From Anisus vortex (taxonomy: Eukaryota; Mollusca; Gastropoda; Planorbidae): a DNA stretch of 64,000 nt. The notes beneath the pieces were generated by a model that did not search any database, was not told where the DNA came from, and saw only the letters and a program-made list of their open reading frames with translations. Below, piece by piece: positions 24,201 through 36,300 of this stretch. The position numbers were made by a program, and so were the translations under genes. Position 1 is the stretch's first letter; each line of letters begins with the position of its first letter. The stretch is from contig OX421496.1 of NCBI GenBank assembly GCA_949126835.1, forward strand, positions 23,397,844-23,461,843. The letters run 5' to 3'.

Positions 24201-27200
24201 ATGGTATTCCAGATCATTTAGATGGTGATGATGACAATGATGGTATTCCTGACAATCAGGATAATGATGACCAAGAACATAATGACGGTAATTCTTTAGA
24301 TGATGATGAGCTATCAAATGAGGCTATTACAGAAAAGGGCATATTACCAGATTACCTAGAAAAAGATACAGATGGAGATGGAATACCAGATTATCTTGAT
24401 GATGATATTGATGGTGATGGTATTTTAAATGATGAGGATGAAGATGATGATGGTGATGGTATTCCTGATAAACAAGAAGATTCTGATGGTGATGGAATTC
24501 CTGATCACTTAGATGAAGATGATGATGGCAATGGCATTCCAGATCATCTAGAAGGAGATACAGATGGAGATGGTATCCCTGATTACCTGGATGATGATAT
24601 TGATGGTGATGGTATTCCAAATGATCAAGATGATGATGATGACAATGATGGGATTCCAGATAGCTGGGAAGGTGATAAAGATGGTGATGGCATATCTGAT
24701 CATTTAAAAGATAGTGATGGTGATGGTGTCCCAGATTATTTAGATGATGATATAGATGGGGATGGTATTCCTAATGAAGATGATAGTGATGATGATGGAG
24801 ATGGAATACCTGATATCTGGGAGGAAGATAGAAATGGCAATGGTATTCCAGATTACTTAGAAGATACCGATGGAGATGGTATTCCTGATTATAAAGATGA
24901 TGACATTGATGGGGATGGTATTTTGAATGATCAAGATGAAGATGATGATGGGGATGGTGTCCCTGATCATCTAGAGGTTGATACAGACGGTGACGGAATT
25001 CCAGATTTTTTAGATGATGACATAGATGGGGATGGGATACCCAATGATGAGGACAACGATGATGATAATGATGGGATTCCAGACCACCTTGAAGGTGATA
25101 CAGATGGTGATGGAATTCCAGATTATTTAGAAGACCAGGATGGTGATGGTGTGCCTGACTACCTGGATGATGATATTGATGGTGATGGTATACCTAATGC
25201 ACAAGATGGTGATGATGATGGTGATGGAATTCCAGATGATTGGGAAGGTGATAAAGATGGGGATGGTATTCCAGATTACTTAGAGGACACAGATGGTGAT
25301 GGAGTACCAGATTATTTAGATGATGATATTGATGGGGATGGTATTCCTAATGACCTAGATAGTGATGATGATGGGGATGGAATCCCTGATGAGTTTGAGG
25401 GTGACAAAGATGGAGATGGCGTTCCAGATCATCTTGAAGATCAAGATGGTGATGGAATACCAGACTATTTAGATGATGATATTGATGGGGATGGTATTCC
25501 AAATAATCAAGATGATGATGATGATGGAGATGGTATTCCAGATCATCTAGAAACTGATACAGATGGTGATGGTATACCAGATCATCTAGATGATGATGAT
25601 GATAATGATGGTATTCCAGATAGTCTTGAAAAAGATACTGATGGTGATGGGGTTCCTGATTATCTAGATGATGACATTGATGGGGATGGCATTTTGAATG
25701 AAAATGATGATGATGATGATGGTGATGGTATTCCTGATGCTCTTGAGAAAGATACCGATGGAGATGGAATCCCTGATTATTTAGATATTGATGATAATGG
25801 AAATGGAATTCCTGACCATCTTGAGGTCGATACAGATAATGATGGAGTTCCAGATTATTTAGATGATGATGATGACAATGATGGCATACCTGACCATCTA
25901 GATGATGATGATGATGGGGATGGGATTCCTGATCATTTAGAAACTGATACAGACGGTGATGGTATTCCAGATTTTTTAGATGACGATGATGACAATGATG
26001 GTATTCCTGATAACTTAGATAATGATCAGGATGGGGATGGAATTCCGGATATGTATCAGGTTGATACAGATGGAGATGGTCTACCAGATTATTTAGATGA
26101 TGATGATGATAATGATGGAATCCCAGATTCATTAGATAATGATGATAACAATAATGGAATCCCTGATGACCAAGAGATTGACACAGATGGTGATGGTATT
26201 CCAGATTACATTGATGATGATGATGATAATGATGGCATTCCAGATCATTTAGATGACGATTCAGATGGAAATGGTATTCTTGATTCACAACAAATTGATA
26301 CAGATGGTGATGGCATTCCTGATTATATAGATGATGATGATGACAATGATGGAATACCAGACAATCTAGATAATGATGATGATGGAGATGGTATTCCAGA
26401 TTCCGAGGAACAAGATTCTGATGGTGATGGAATACCAGATAATATTGATGAAGACGATGATAATAATGGCATTCCAGACCATCTGGAGAAAGACACAGAT
26501 GGAGATGGTATACCTGATTATTTAGATGATGATGATGATAATGATGGTATTCCTGATAGCTTAGATGATGATGATGATGGCGATGGCATACCAGATCAGC
26601 TAAAAACTCTTGACATGAATAAAAATGGAATCCCTGATTACCAAGAAATAGACACAGATGGAGATGGCATACCTGACTATATAGATAATGATGATGACAA
26701 TGATGGAATTCCAGATGAGCTGGACGATGATGATGATGGTGATGGAATACCTGATGATCAAGAAATTGACACAGATGGTGATGGAGTACCAGATTATTTA
26801 GATGAAGATGATGATAATGATGGTATTCCTGATGATGAGGATGCTGATGCTGATGGTGATGGAATTCCTGATGCTGAAGAAGATGATACAGATGGAGATG
26901 GAGTGCCTGATTATCTTGATTCAGATGATGATAATGATGGTGTTCCTGACATTAACGACACAGATAAAGATGGTAATGGCATTCCCGATTTTATGGAAAA
27001 AGATTCTGATGGTGATGGCATACCAGATTATCTTGATGATGATGATGACAATGATGGGATACCAGATTTTTTAGATAATGATGATGATGGAGATGGTATA
27101 CCTGATGATAAGGAAGATTTTGATGGTGATGGTATACCCGACTACCTGGATGATGATGCCGATGGCGATGGTGTTGCTGACAAGCTTCCTGATTCTGATG

Positions 27201-28393
27201 GTGATGGTATTCCAGACTCAAGAGATGATGATGATGACAATGATGGAATTCCTGATGCCTTAGAAGATACAGATGGTGATGGTATACCTGACTATATGGA
27301 TGATGATGCTGATGGTGATGGTATCTTGGATAAAAATCAAGATTCTGATGGTGATGGTATTCCAGACTACCTTGATGATGATGATGATAATGATGGCATT
27401 CCAGACAGTCTAGATAAAGATGATGATGGAGACGGAATTCCAGACACTCAAGATAAAGGAAAGTGTGACAAACAAACTTGCCCTACTAAGCCAATCAAAA
27501 AGCCCAGTAAAAAGCGAAGTCTTGCCAAAGAACAAGCTTCATTCTGGATTCGTATAAAAAATGCCCTTAAGAAAATGATGGCTGCAGCTCTGAGCCAGGA
27601 AGGAGGTGATGCAACAGAAAAAACAACACCCCCTCCTCCGGTAAAACAAAAACCCCATGAACAAAAGTATGATCTACTAGATGTGGTCAAAAATTTTATC
27701 TGGGGTAAACCAGACAATGAAGAAGATGAAGAAAATGAAGAAAAAGACAATGTAGATAAGTCTAAAAACAAAGTGAATATAAAAGACGACAACAGAAATG
27801 ATGAGTTGCCTGATTCTCCTATCAAAGTTGTTCATGCAAAAGCCAAACAGCCTCAACAAAAAGTTGTTAAAGCTGTACTCCCTACTCAAGTACCCAAACA
27901 GCAAACAGCCAATAAAATTGTCTCTAAGGCTGTTAATGCACAAACACAGACATTGGCACAAGACAAACAAAAATTAGGTATCAATAAAAATAAAAAAGAT
28001 CAGCCAACTCAAAAAGTAAACGAACAAAATAAAAAACAACCAGCTGTAACAAAGTTACCACCTGTTAAAAAGCCATCTTCGCACCCAGTGATTAATCAAA
28101 AACTTAGCAAAGAGGCACCAGTTACAAAGCCTCCTGTTCCTAAACAATCTACAAAATCAATTCCTCAACCCCCTAAACAACCCAGCAAATCCCCCCCAAC
28201 ACCCATGAAAAAAGTTACAAATCCTACAAACACCAAACAAGCAGTGAAACCAAGTCCACAAGAAAGTTCTAAAACAGTGCCTCCTACACAGAAAGCACCC
28301 AATAAGATTGTATCCAATCAGCAAAAGCCAGAGTCTAACAAGATAGTCCCCAACAAAGTGAAACAGCAAAGCATAAAAAGAACTGAGTTGTAA
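21278..28393 (+). CDS. Giant Asp-rich protein with TSP3-like calcium-loop repeats and basic C-terminal tail (5' incomplete)
   Basis: An uninterrupted exon encoding 2,371 residues. A strong acceptor (long T/C tract, then TAG at 21275-21277) precedes ten in-frame codons ([10 protein letters not shown]) before the first Met at 21308, so at least one upstream exon is expected. Residues about 20-2060 are almost entirely loops of the form DxDGDGIPDxxD, matching the Ca2+-binding D-x-D-x-D-G-x-x-D pattern of thrombospondin type 3 repeats but without their usual cysteines. Asp is 18 of 39 residues in the regular repeat unit. Residues about 2065-2371 switch to Lys/Pro/Gln-rich sequence with one possible amphipathic helix ([14 protein letters not shown]) and an acidic patch. 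The end is KRTEL: R-T-E-L resembles KDEL-type signals, and KTEL is used by known ER proteins. Likely a high-capacity Ca2+ binder; ER-luminal or biomineral-associated roles are inference. I do not recognise a named orthologue. Confidence 0.85.
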   Translation, partial: EQCTFCKRKLMYLEDNVGDNLDTSPEQKHSDTDGDGIPDNEDNDDDGDGVDDLNDQDDDGNGIPDLKEVDSDGDGISDYLENDYSKDISRKSQEDQDNDGVPDYLDRDDDGDGIPDHLDMDEYQVNDNDEDIIEIPNANSKVSFIPDMLEKDNDGDGIPDHLDDDDDNDGIPDSQDKDDDGDGIPDAQEKDTDGDGIPDHLDDDDDNDGIPDSEDKDDDGDGIPDDQEKDTDGDGIPDHLDDDDDNDGIPDSQDNDDDGDGIPDDQEKDTDGDGIPDHLDDDDDNDGIPDSEDKDDDGDGIPDDQEKDTDGDGIPDHLDADDDNDGIPDSQDNDDDGDGIPDSQDKDTDGDGIPDHLDDDDDNDGIPDSEDKDDDGDDIPDDQEKDTDGDGIPDHLDDDDDNDGIPDSEDKDDDGDGIPDDQEKETDGDGIPDHLDDDDDNDGIPDSQDNDDDGDGIPDDQEKDTDGDGIPDHLDDDDDNDGIHDSEDKDDDGDGIPDDQEKDTDGDGIPDHLDDDDDNDGIPDSEDKDDDGDGIPDDQEQDTDGDGIPDHLDDDDDNDGIPDSQDTDDDGDGIPDDQEKDTDGDGIPNHLDDDDDNDGIPDSEDKDDDGDGIPDDQEKDTDGDGIPDHLDDDDDNDGIPDSEDKDDDGDGIPDDQEKDTDGDGIPDHLDDDDDNDGIPDSQDNDDDGDGIPDDQEKDTDGDGIPDHLDDDDDNDGIPDSQDNDDDGDGIPDDQEKDTDSDGIPDHLDDDDDNDGIPDSEDKDDDGDGIPDDQEKDTDGDGIPDHLDADDDNDGILDSQDNDDDGDGIPDDQEKDTDGDGIPDHLDDDDDNDGIPDSEDKDDDGDGIPDDQEQDTDGDGIPDHLDDDDDNDGIPDSQDTDDNGDGIPDDQEKDTDGDGIPDHLDDDDDNDGIPDSEDKDDDGDGIPDDQEQDTDGDGIPDHLDDDDDNDGIPDSQDNDDDGDGIPDDQEKDTDGDGIPDHLDGDDDNDGIPDNQDNDDQEHNDGNSLDDDELSNEAITEKGILPDYLEKDTDGDGIPDYLDDDIDGDGILNDEDEDDDGDGIPDKQEDSDGDGIPDHLDEDDDGNGIPDHLEGDTDGDGIPDYLDDDIDGDGIPNDQDDDDDNDGIPDSWEGDKDGDGISDHLKDSDGDGVPDYLDDDIDGDGIPNEDDSDDDGDGIPDIWEEDRNGNGIPDYLEDTDGDGIPDYKDDDIDGDGILNDQDEDDDGDGVPDHLEVDTDGDGIPDFLDDDIDGDGIPNDEDNDDDNDGIPDHLEGDTDGDGIPDYLEDQDGDGVPDYLDDDIDGDGIPNAQDGDDDGDGIPDDWEGDKDGDGIPDYLEDTDGDGVPDYLDDDIDGDGIPNDLDSDDDGDGIPDEFEGDKDGDGVPDHLEDQDGDGIPDYLDDDIDGDGIPNNQDDDDDGDGIPDHLETDTDGDGIPDHLDDDDDNDGIPDSLEKDTDGDGVPDYLDDDIDGDGILNENDDDDDGDGIPDALEKDTDGDGIPDYLDIDDNGNGIPDHLEVDTDNDGVPDYLDDDDDNDGIPDHLDDDDDGDGIPDHLETDTDGDGIPDFLDDDDDNDGIPDNLDNDQDGDGIPDMYQVDTDGDGLPDYLDDDDDNDGIPDSLDNDDNNNGIPDDQEIDTDGDGIPDYIDDDDDNDGIPDHLDDDSDGNGILDSQQIDTDGDGIPDYIDDDDDNDGIPDNLDNDDDGDGIPDSEEQDSDGDGIPDNIDEDDDNNGIPDHLEKDTDGDGIPDYLDDDDDNDGIPDSLDDDDDGDGIPDQLKTLDMNKNGIPDYQEIDTDGDGIPDYIDNDDDNDGIPDELDDDDDGDGIPDDQEIDTDGDGVPDYLDEDDDNDGIPDDEDADADGDGIPDAEEDDTDGDGVPDYLDSDDDNDGVPDINDTDKDGNGIPDFMEKDSDGDGIPDYLDDDDDNDGIPDFLDNDDDGDGIPDDKEDFDGDGIPDYLDDDADGDGVADKLPDSDGDGIPDSRDDDDDNDGIPDALEDTDGDGIPDYMDDDADGDGILDKNQDSDGDGIPDYLDDDDDNDGIPDSLDKDDDGDGIPDTQDKGKCDKQTCPTKPIKKPSKKRSLAKEQASFWIRIKNALKKMMAAALSQEGGDATEKTTPPPPVKQKPHEQKYDLLDVVKNFIWGKPDNEEDEENEEKDNVDKSKNKVNIKDDNRNDELPDSPIKVVHAKAKQPQQKVVKAVLPTQVPKQQTANKIVSKAVNAQTQTLAQDKQKLGINKNKKDQPTQKVNEQNKKQPAVTKLPPVKKPSSHPVINQKLSKEAPVTKPPVPKQSTKSIPQPPKQPSKSPPTPMKKVTNPTNTKQAVKPSPQESSKTVPPTQKAPNKIVSNQQKPESNKIVPNKVKQQSIKRTEL
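21745..24270 (+). repeat. 117-bp coding tandem array (about 21-22 copies)
   Basis: Within the Asp-rich gene, 39-residue units built from three loops ([23 protein letters not shown] and a [17 protein letters not shown] loop) repeat with very few substitutions, mostly in the variable pairs SQDN/SEDK/SQDT and EK/EQ. DNA identity between units is far higher than in the downstream half (24330-27460), where the same loops are diverged. This indicates recent unequal exchange or gene conversion in the first half only. The array probably varies in length between individuals. Confidence 0.95.
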
Positions 28394-29502
28394 CATAAAT
28401 TTACAGAATTAATGAATCCCTCTACTTTCAGTATTTCTATGTGACATAATAGTTTACCATCCACATTCCAACACTCCAAATGAACATGGAATATAAAGTC
28501 TTGCAGTATAAGTTATTAGAATGAAGCATATTTTATAGATGAAAAGCGTTGTGTTTTTTTATATAGTTGTACTTTTTAAAATTTAAAGTGATATATGCCC
28601 AATGTTGCAATGTGGTTAATATTTGTAATATTAACATCATTGTATTGTGGATGAAATATGAACTTGTGCTTGTCATTGCAAAGTTAACAAATATTCTTGC
28701 ATCTAGCTTTCAATCATACAAAATTTTTAAACTAAGATTTTTGAAAAATGAACCCAGAAAGGGGAAGTCTCTACCCTCTTGAGTACACACTTATTGTGTG
28801 TTTAGTTTAGACTTCCTAACTCATTAACATTTAAATCTCTTTCCATTAAAAATTAATTTCAATACTGTATAATTATTTATGTTTTGTGTGTCCAATTTAC
28901 TGTTTGGACCTTGTGGCTGTGATGAGATTTGATATTCATTTTGTACAAATCATTTAATGATCCAATTCTAATCATTTCTTCAGCTTACCTGTTTTCATGA
29001 GTTGAGGATGTAACACTTTCATGTGTGCTTCTTGTTTTCTCACTTTGCCTGTCATCCGTCCACATTAACATTTTAATGTTATTTATTTCATAACTGATGA
29101 GGATGTTGTATTAAAGATGTGAAGATAAGTTTGTGGTAAAGTAGCATTGAAAGTAACAGATGATGGTTTTTTGTTTTTTGCCAAAACCTTGTTTAAAATT
29201 GTCATATTTGTGCTTGATATAGAGAATATCACTAACAATTGTAATATTTTTATATATTAATTGTGATTTTTGATAGCAATTAGACATTCACTTTTAACAT
29301 TTACTTTCAATTTAATTGATTTGACTTTTTAAAATGTAAATGAAATTTGTGTACACTTTACTACCATCATGTTATTTATATTCAGGGACAGTTATGGAAA
29401 GAGAGAATTACAATAATTGCCTAAATCAATGATCTATATTTTTATTTTTCTACAAGCTAATTTATTAATTATTTACTGAAAACATTTGGGAAAGTAATTT
29501 GA

Positions 29503-29508
29503 AATAAA
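29503..29508 (+). terminator. Candidate poly(A) signal of the Asp-rich gene
   Basis: AATAAA lies 1.1 kb after the stop codon, followed by TTGTAAACGTGTT and an A run. Other AATAAA-like hexamers occur nearby, so the true site is uncertain. Confidence 0.45.
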
Positions 29509-29744
29509 TATTGTAAACGTGTTAAAAAAAGGCATGTCTTTTTATTTAACAAAAAGTTTGGATTATCCCTGGCTGAGAATGGTACAGTTTAAAATATAAT
29601 TATTTGATTTTATTTACTGAAAACATTTTAGGAAACCTTTTAGGAAAGCTTATAAGTTCTGAAATTCTTTACAATCTTTAAAATAAAAAATTAATATTAA
29701 TGAAAATTTTAAAAAGTACCGTAGTCTGCCTATTGCTATTACAG

Positions 29745-29830
29745 AAAAAAAAGGTTATCAAATGGGAAAAGAACCCAGATCACCTGCATAGCCTCCACGA
29801 TGCTAACCACTCAGCTAGGGAGGACACATG
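29745..29830 (-). mobile_element. tRNA-like SINE head
   Basis: Read on the minus strand it has TAGCTGAGTGGTTAGCATC (D-arm and A-box like) and, about 30 nt later, TGGGTTCTTTTCCCA (T-arm with a 4-bp stem, B-box like). An acceptor stem does not pair well, so it is a decayed tRNA-derived SINE or tRNA pseudogene rather than a working tRNA. Confidence 0.45.
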
Positions 29831-29932
29831 CAGAAAATGATATCGCAAAAGTAAAATATTAGACAATAAATAATGACAATGTGTCTTTAAATTAACCAAT
29901 GGGAGCCGGATTAGACACACACATCACACTTT

Positions 29933-29975
29933 ATATATATATATTAATTATATATATATTAATATATATATATGC
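29933..29975. repeat. (TA)n low-complexity tract
   Basis: Alternating TA runs interrupted by TTAA, forming an almost palindromic AT-only stretch. Confidence 0.9.
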
Positions 29976-31914
29976 CCCTATAGAGGGACAAACCTTGGCA
30001 TTCAGGAATAAATGCTTTCCAGTCAGACATATCAAATAAAAATCACTATTGCTAAAAAAGAAGTTTGAAGTCAATATTTGTTATTTTATTTTAAGAAATT
30101 TGTAACATGTGTCTATATCACAACTATATAATTTAAATTATATTTATTCATCCCTTCAATAGACTTTAGACATACATTATATGAGTGTTAGATAAACAAT
30201 TAGGGAAGCAATAGAAACAGAACTTTGATCCCACCTTGTTTTCTGGTCTTTTTACCAATTATATAGTTTTGTTTGATGACACTATGCACTGATTCACCTT
30301 TCATGTTATAAATTGATTTGTTGTGTGGATGAATGACTTAATATAGTATGTAAAAGTAACTTTGAATCAATGCCATATTTATTTATTTATAGTTTGAGAC
30401 TGACATTACTTAAATGAATAAGGAATTGTTTTGTAAATATGAAAAGAACTGAATGGTACGAATTTTATAATTGAATTATTTTTTACTTAGTCACACAGAT
30501 TGGAATCTCAATCCCAATAACAATCTGTAATAAACTGAGATCTAATATTACTGAATATTATCATTTTTTTATTTGTCCTTCCAGTTTAGATTTCTCCTAG
30601 ATATTTCAATTGAATGATTAATGTAAAATAACCATCCCCCATTTGAACCCATACAATAGCAACAATAACTGATTATATTTATTTAACATGTAATAAAATT
30701 GAATGGATTGACACCTCTTGTAATTGAATTATCTCAGTTGAAGGTGACTAAATAAGTGAGTTTTGTTTTCAAGTGCCTATAATAATGAATCCTTTTGTAA
30801 AACAAAAGTAGTTGGTGTGTATGCATGTGACAGTTGTGTAGATATCCCATGACCTCAAGGAGTGTCCCAACAGTATGAATTCAACTTAGAATTATATGAC
30901 GGTGACTGATTGAATTTTATTCAAGCCATGATCAAAGTTCTTTGTGTTTCTGCAAGTCTATCATGCAGACAGACAAGTTCAAATGATGGCTTTGCTAAAC
31001 ATCAAAGAAATAGTTTAGCTAAACATTGAATAAAAATTTACTACCAAGCTTTTTGTTTTTTAAATTAAAATATTGACATTTTCTGTAAAAAGGGTTATTG
31101 ATAGATGATTGTTTGTTTGATAGCCAATTCTTTTTGAAATTCTAACCTATGTATTTTTGCAATCAAGTGTATTGCTTTACGAATGTAAAACAATGACACA
31201 AATTTCCCTAGGATGAAATTCCCATCATGTGTACATTAAATGCAAGGGGAAGAGTTGGCACTTATATAATTCTTTTCAGTTTTTTTGTTGTACTGCTTGC
31301 ACAGTCTTTAAAAAAAATTGTCAGTATTTTCTTCTTTTTTTTTTGTTAAATAATAAAGTCTTTTTCTACTAATCAGCTTGATGGTTTTGTTTTATTAAAA
31401 AGGAAGATTCCGTTTGGAAGGTTTTGATTTCACAAATAAAGTAAGGAAAAAAAAGCAACAAAAAACTGTGCAATACATTTTATTGTTTATTAAAATTTGT
31501 TGTTCTATTTTAAACCATATTCACTTTGGAAAACATCAGTTCCATCATTTTAATTGTCAAATAAATAAACATTCTAATAGCGAACAGAAAAAAAAAATTC
31601 ATTAATGGATAATACTGAAACTATACATTGAAATATTGGATAAAACAAAAAAAATTGTTTGAATTTATTGAAAATGTTAAGTAGAAACAAATCAACAATT
31701 GTAGAGTTCACTAACAAACAGTATATACCAGTACAATGTTGTCTGGTTCACTAACATATATACATACAGTGTTTCCATAAATGTATAAATAAATACTTAG
31801 AAGGTGTAAAAATAAAAATGAATAACTTCCTATCTATTTCAGACTTTTTGAAAAATATATGAAAATACTGCAGACGCTCTATTGTTTGATAAAAGACAAA
31901 CATAGCTACTGCTT

Positions 31915-32756
31915 AAAAAATATAAGTCGCACCGTTTCCAAAGTCACACCGCAAATTAAAGATCATTTTTTTTATATGTTATCATTGACCCGCCTATAAG
32001 TCGCAAACTGACTTTCAGGGGTTACTCTACCTTTTAATTTCTCAAAAATGCATACCTTTTAAACATAAAAGTTACTAAATATTCACTCAAATTTGAAAAC
32101 TTGCCTTAAAAAATAGTTTTAATCGTGCATAACACAAATAATCAAATAAGGTAGCATTTCATTTATTTATAAGAACCGATCAATACAGCCCTAGTTTTGG
32201 AAACATTGCTTAGAAATGGAGTGGTTTTCTCAGAATGCTCAATTATTAGTAGGCTATAACATAAATATAAACCTATGCCTTAGGTCCTAAAAAGAACGAA
32301 TCTTAAGCTACTAGTCTACAAGCTTATACCTACATTTTAGGCCTAGATAGTCTTTTTTTTACACATTTAGGATTCTTTCCATACTGTAATTTGCGTTCAA
32401 TAGACCTACAAGAAATGCCGCCTTAAACTTATGCTACGTTTCGGCAATACAAAAGTTCAAAAGAAAAAAAGGGTAGGGGGGGGGGGAGCCTAAAATATTT
32501 CTCCATATCAATTTCAGTTATATAAAGATAGTATATTTACACCTAAGAAAGTTTTTCTAAATGTAATATGTAGGCCTACGGATATCCTAGCAATTCTACA
32601 TCACAATAATCAACGATATGGGTGATGTAGTAAGCTTTACGACAGAGCAATGATGTTTTTCAAACTTTTCAAAAACAGTGTCGGGGTATAAGTTGCACCC
32701 ATACAGTTTGTAGAAATTTTTTTTTAAGTGCGACTTGTCCACGAGTATACACGGTA
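31915..32756. mobile_element. MITE family with TACCGTATATACTCG termini, copy 2
   Basis: Opposite in orientation to the copy at 2885-3270. Shared blocks include TTATCATTGACCCGC, CTCAAAAATGCATACCTTT and TTTTAATCGTGCATAA. The right end (GCGACTTGTCCACGAGTATACACGGTA) is intact-looking; the left terminal bases are decayed. It is about twice the length of copy 1, so copy 1 is an internal deletion derivative or this copy holds an insertion. Confidence 0.7.
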
Positions 32757-32967
32757 AACTTTTTTTTTAAAGATGCTACCTGCCTTTTAAATGATAAATT
32801 GATTGATCGCAACACAACAAATATTACAACAAGGTGTTCATAAAATAAAGGTACAAAGGAAGTAAATGTCAAATATCAATTAGTTACTTTTATGAAAGAC
32901 AATAAACTTGGAACAAAAATTGACTAGGCAGGTTTTACACAATGCCATGAACTGATATCTTAGAATG

Positions 32968-33312
32968 ACAAACTGTCATCAAAATACATCTTGAAATGAC
33001 AAACTGTCATCAAAATACACATTTAAATGACAAACTGTCATCAAAATACACCTTGAAATGACAAACTGTCATCAAAATACAAATTTAAATGACAAACTGT
33101 CATCAAAATACATCTTGAAATGACAAACTGTCATCAAAATACACATTTAAATGACAAACTGTCATCAAAATGCACCTTGAAATGACAAACTGTCATCAAA
33201 ATACACCTTGAAATGACACACTGCCATCAAAATACAACCTGAAATGACAAACTGTCATCAAATGTCATCAAATTACACCTTAAATGACACACTGTCCAAT
33301 AAATACATCCTG
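32968..33312. repeat. 31-bp minisatellite with a hairpin in each unit
   Basis: About 11 units of TGACAAACTGTCATCAAAAT plus ACACCTTGAAA. Each contains the inverted repeat TGACA-AAC-TGTCA. It lies immediately 3' of the RCC1-gene stop codon, so if transcribed it sits in the 3' UTR as a row of short hairpins. Confidence 0.9.
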
Positions 33313-33331
33313 AAAAAACTTCCTGCTACTT

Positions 33332-36300
33332 TCACGTCATCTGTAATCCATTGACAACACACCTGGGGCAGGCACTTGGTCGGAATTTACTTTGTGTGAG
33401 AATGTGCTTCAGTAGAGAGGCGGAGTATGGAGGCCTGACAGTTGATGTTAACCAGCTCACCCCCTCCGTGGTGAACCTCTTCTCCGAGTAGTGGTGGCCG
33501 CAGGTGAAGACTATACAGGTGGTATTCAATCTTGAAGCTGAGAAGTACAACATTTTTTTACAACAATTTAATTCAGAATTCTTTTTACAAAAATTATAAA
33601 TTACAACAAATATTTCAATTTCAAAAAGATCCGTCTGACCTAATTGATCCATGTATTTATTTACAAAGACTGTGTCTGGATACCATATTAGACAAAAATA
33701 TTCAATAGATTTAAGGCTGCTATTATTGATGAATTATTGAACTCTATTTAAGTTGAATAGGGGATTAAAGAAAATAAGTGACTATATTTTAGCCAACATG
33801 ATTTGTTTACAAGGGAGTGCACAAATATGTTAACTTGAAAATATAGAATAGGGGTTGTTTTTTTCTAAATCAATTCTCCACATCCTATTTACCTTCATTC
33901 ATTCCTTCAGACTCATCTAAATGGTCCAGTTGTGTGTGACTTAAGGTTATTGCCCCAGTCTCCTTTGTCATATTTCTAGTATTCAAGGAAAAAAAATTAT
34001 AATGTTGCTAAAAAAATGTATAAAAAAAATAACTTTAACCAACTTTTACAGAGAAATACAATTGAAAAAGATGTACAAAAAGTAAAGATCAAGCACCGTA
34101 GAATTTCAGCCCATAGTTGATCTTTTGATGTCAATTTTTCCCTGGACTGAAGCTGTATGGTGGATTGCAGAAAGCTAGCAATATACTTCTCTAATACTGT
34201 TGTAACATAGTCTTTGTTTGGTCGGGTCCCTTTGACATTTGTCTTGATGAAAGTTTTAAAAACTTGCAGGGAAAACTGTGTGGAGAAATGGATATCCTTC
34301 AGTTGAAATTCAGAGCACCTGTATTACAGAAAATATTTGTTTACTTGCTAACATGTTGTATTTTGTAATAAACACAATTTGTTTAAATATAATTAAAATC
34401 TATAAATATAGTAGTTTAAATGGTTCTACCTAAATATCACTTCTAATCATTAAACAAAATCTTCTACCAAAATGTCTAATATTTTAAAGGGGTTTAAAAT
34501 GATCCTAATTAGACCTATATATCACTTGTAATATTTGGGTTTAAAATTATCCTAATTAGACCTATATATCACTTGTAATATTTTAAAACTAGTTTTCCTT
34601 TATATCTCTTCTAATAGCTTAAAATTATTTTAATTAGACCTAGGCCTATATATCACTTGTAATATTTTAAAACTAGTCTTCCTTTATATCTCTTCTAATA
34701 GCTTAAAATTATCCTACCTAAATATAACTTCTGACAGACTTGGTGCCAACACAGTCAAGTGATCTAACAAGATTTCTTCTAAATAAGAAATTGGAAACTT
34801 TTGCAACTGCCAGAAATAAAGAGCCTGTCGAAGAAATTTTTTTTTAACATCTGATATACGTACATAGATATATATGTAGTAGACTACTAGCACATGTATA
34901 AATGTACATAGATATATATGTAGTAGACTACTAGCACATGTATAAATGTACAGTTATATACATGTAGTTATTGTGTTGGTAGGATGCTTAGCAAATTGTA
35001 ATAGATTTCAAATTATTGTGCTATTTAAAAAAAAAATCTGTAAAATGAGAACATCCTATCAACAGAAAAGTGACTTACATAAAAAGAAATTTGTTGAAAC
35101 AAGCAACTTAAAGTGGCATTGGAATCAATTTTGGTCACAATTTCACTGAAGATGGAAAACAAATGAAAGAAATGTCAGTTACAAATTTAATTAAACAAAG
35201 TAAATAATTGATTGCTATACAAAGTTCAACCTACTTGAAATGATACTTGACCAACTGTGTGCACAGATTAACAACATCAGCTTCATCCATTTTATCTTTG
35301 GCAGCAATTACCACTTTTAAACGATAATGCAGAGCCTGTTGGTAAAGGAAATTTTGTACAGTGTAAAGGATTTTTATATATATTTGTTACTGCCTGCATT
35401 CAGTTAACTACACTGCACCATATATAGATTTCAAGAAGTACCTGCACATAATCATCATTCAGACAGCTTATGTGACCAGCAGTGAGCCAATCTTCCAGGT
35501 CAACACAGTGTTGTAAACATTTACTGTAGTCACAAATGTTACCCAAGACCTACACAAGCCAAGATAAATGTATTCAATGAAAAACTTGCATTTCTTAAGC
35601 CAGTTTATGCATTTGTATTTCTGGTAGAAGTAAAAACAAATGCCTTGAAAATTTCAATCTTTCATAAAGAAATCTGTAAAAAGTTTGTTGAAAAATGTTC
35701 ACATTTAAAAAATCCTTAAAACCAGGGAAACTAACTTAACTAACCTTCACTGTAATTGGAATTACAGAATTATCATAGATCTCTGTACCAAGTTGATCTA
35801 AACTTGGAAGACTTTCCCATGTATTTTCATTTCCAGTATCAGGTGGATCAGTCTACAGATATAAGTTTATGGGATAAAAATTCTGTTAAAAGCAACATCT
35901 GTGCCATAGTAGCTCAGTTTAAAAAAGTTAACCTAATATATGTAAAGTGAATAGGCCTACATGTAAACTGAATACATGTAAACTGAATAGATGTTAACTG
36001 AATATACATGTTAACTGAATATACATGTTAACTGAATATACATGTTAACTGAATATACATGTTAACTGAATATACATGTTAACTGAACACATGTTAACCG
36101 AACACATGTTAACCAAACACATGTTAAATGAACACATGTTAAATGAACACATGTTAAATGAACACATGTTAAATGAACACATGTTAAATGAACACATGTT
36201 AAATGAACACATGTTAAATGAACACATGTTAACTAAATATGACAATGGATTGACAAGGACCACTTGCGCGTGAATTGATTTTAAATTAAGAAGAGTTGTG

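Larger units (their letters stand above)
28394..33331. other. 3' UTR of the Asp-rich gene and convergent intergenic region
   Basis: About 1.1 kb to the candidate poly(A) signal at 29503, then AT-rich sequence with a SINE-like head (29745-29830), an AT tract (29933-29975), a MITE (31915-32756) and a hairpin minisatellite (32968-33312). Open frames at 28567-28782 and 31414-31605 are short, low-complexity and not convincing. Genes on both sides point toward this region. Confidence 0.6.

Noticed and set aside
21708..24317. 869-residue minus-strand open frame, very rich in His, Tyr and Cys
   Set aside because: It is the antisense shadow of the 117-bp coding array (Asp codons GAT/GAC read backwards as His-type codons). 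Open only because the period is a multiple of 3; the plus frame continues well past it at both ends and has the splice acceptor.
26802..27263. Met-rich plus-strand frames in the Asp-rich gene
   Set aside because: Frame-shifted reading of GATGAT repeats (ATG ATG); the main frame is uninterrupted through the region.
29745..29830. Functional tRNA gene
   Set aside because: D-arm and T-arm are recognisable but the acceptor stem does not pair and the T-loop departs from TTCRA, so it is listed only as a SINE-like head.
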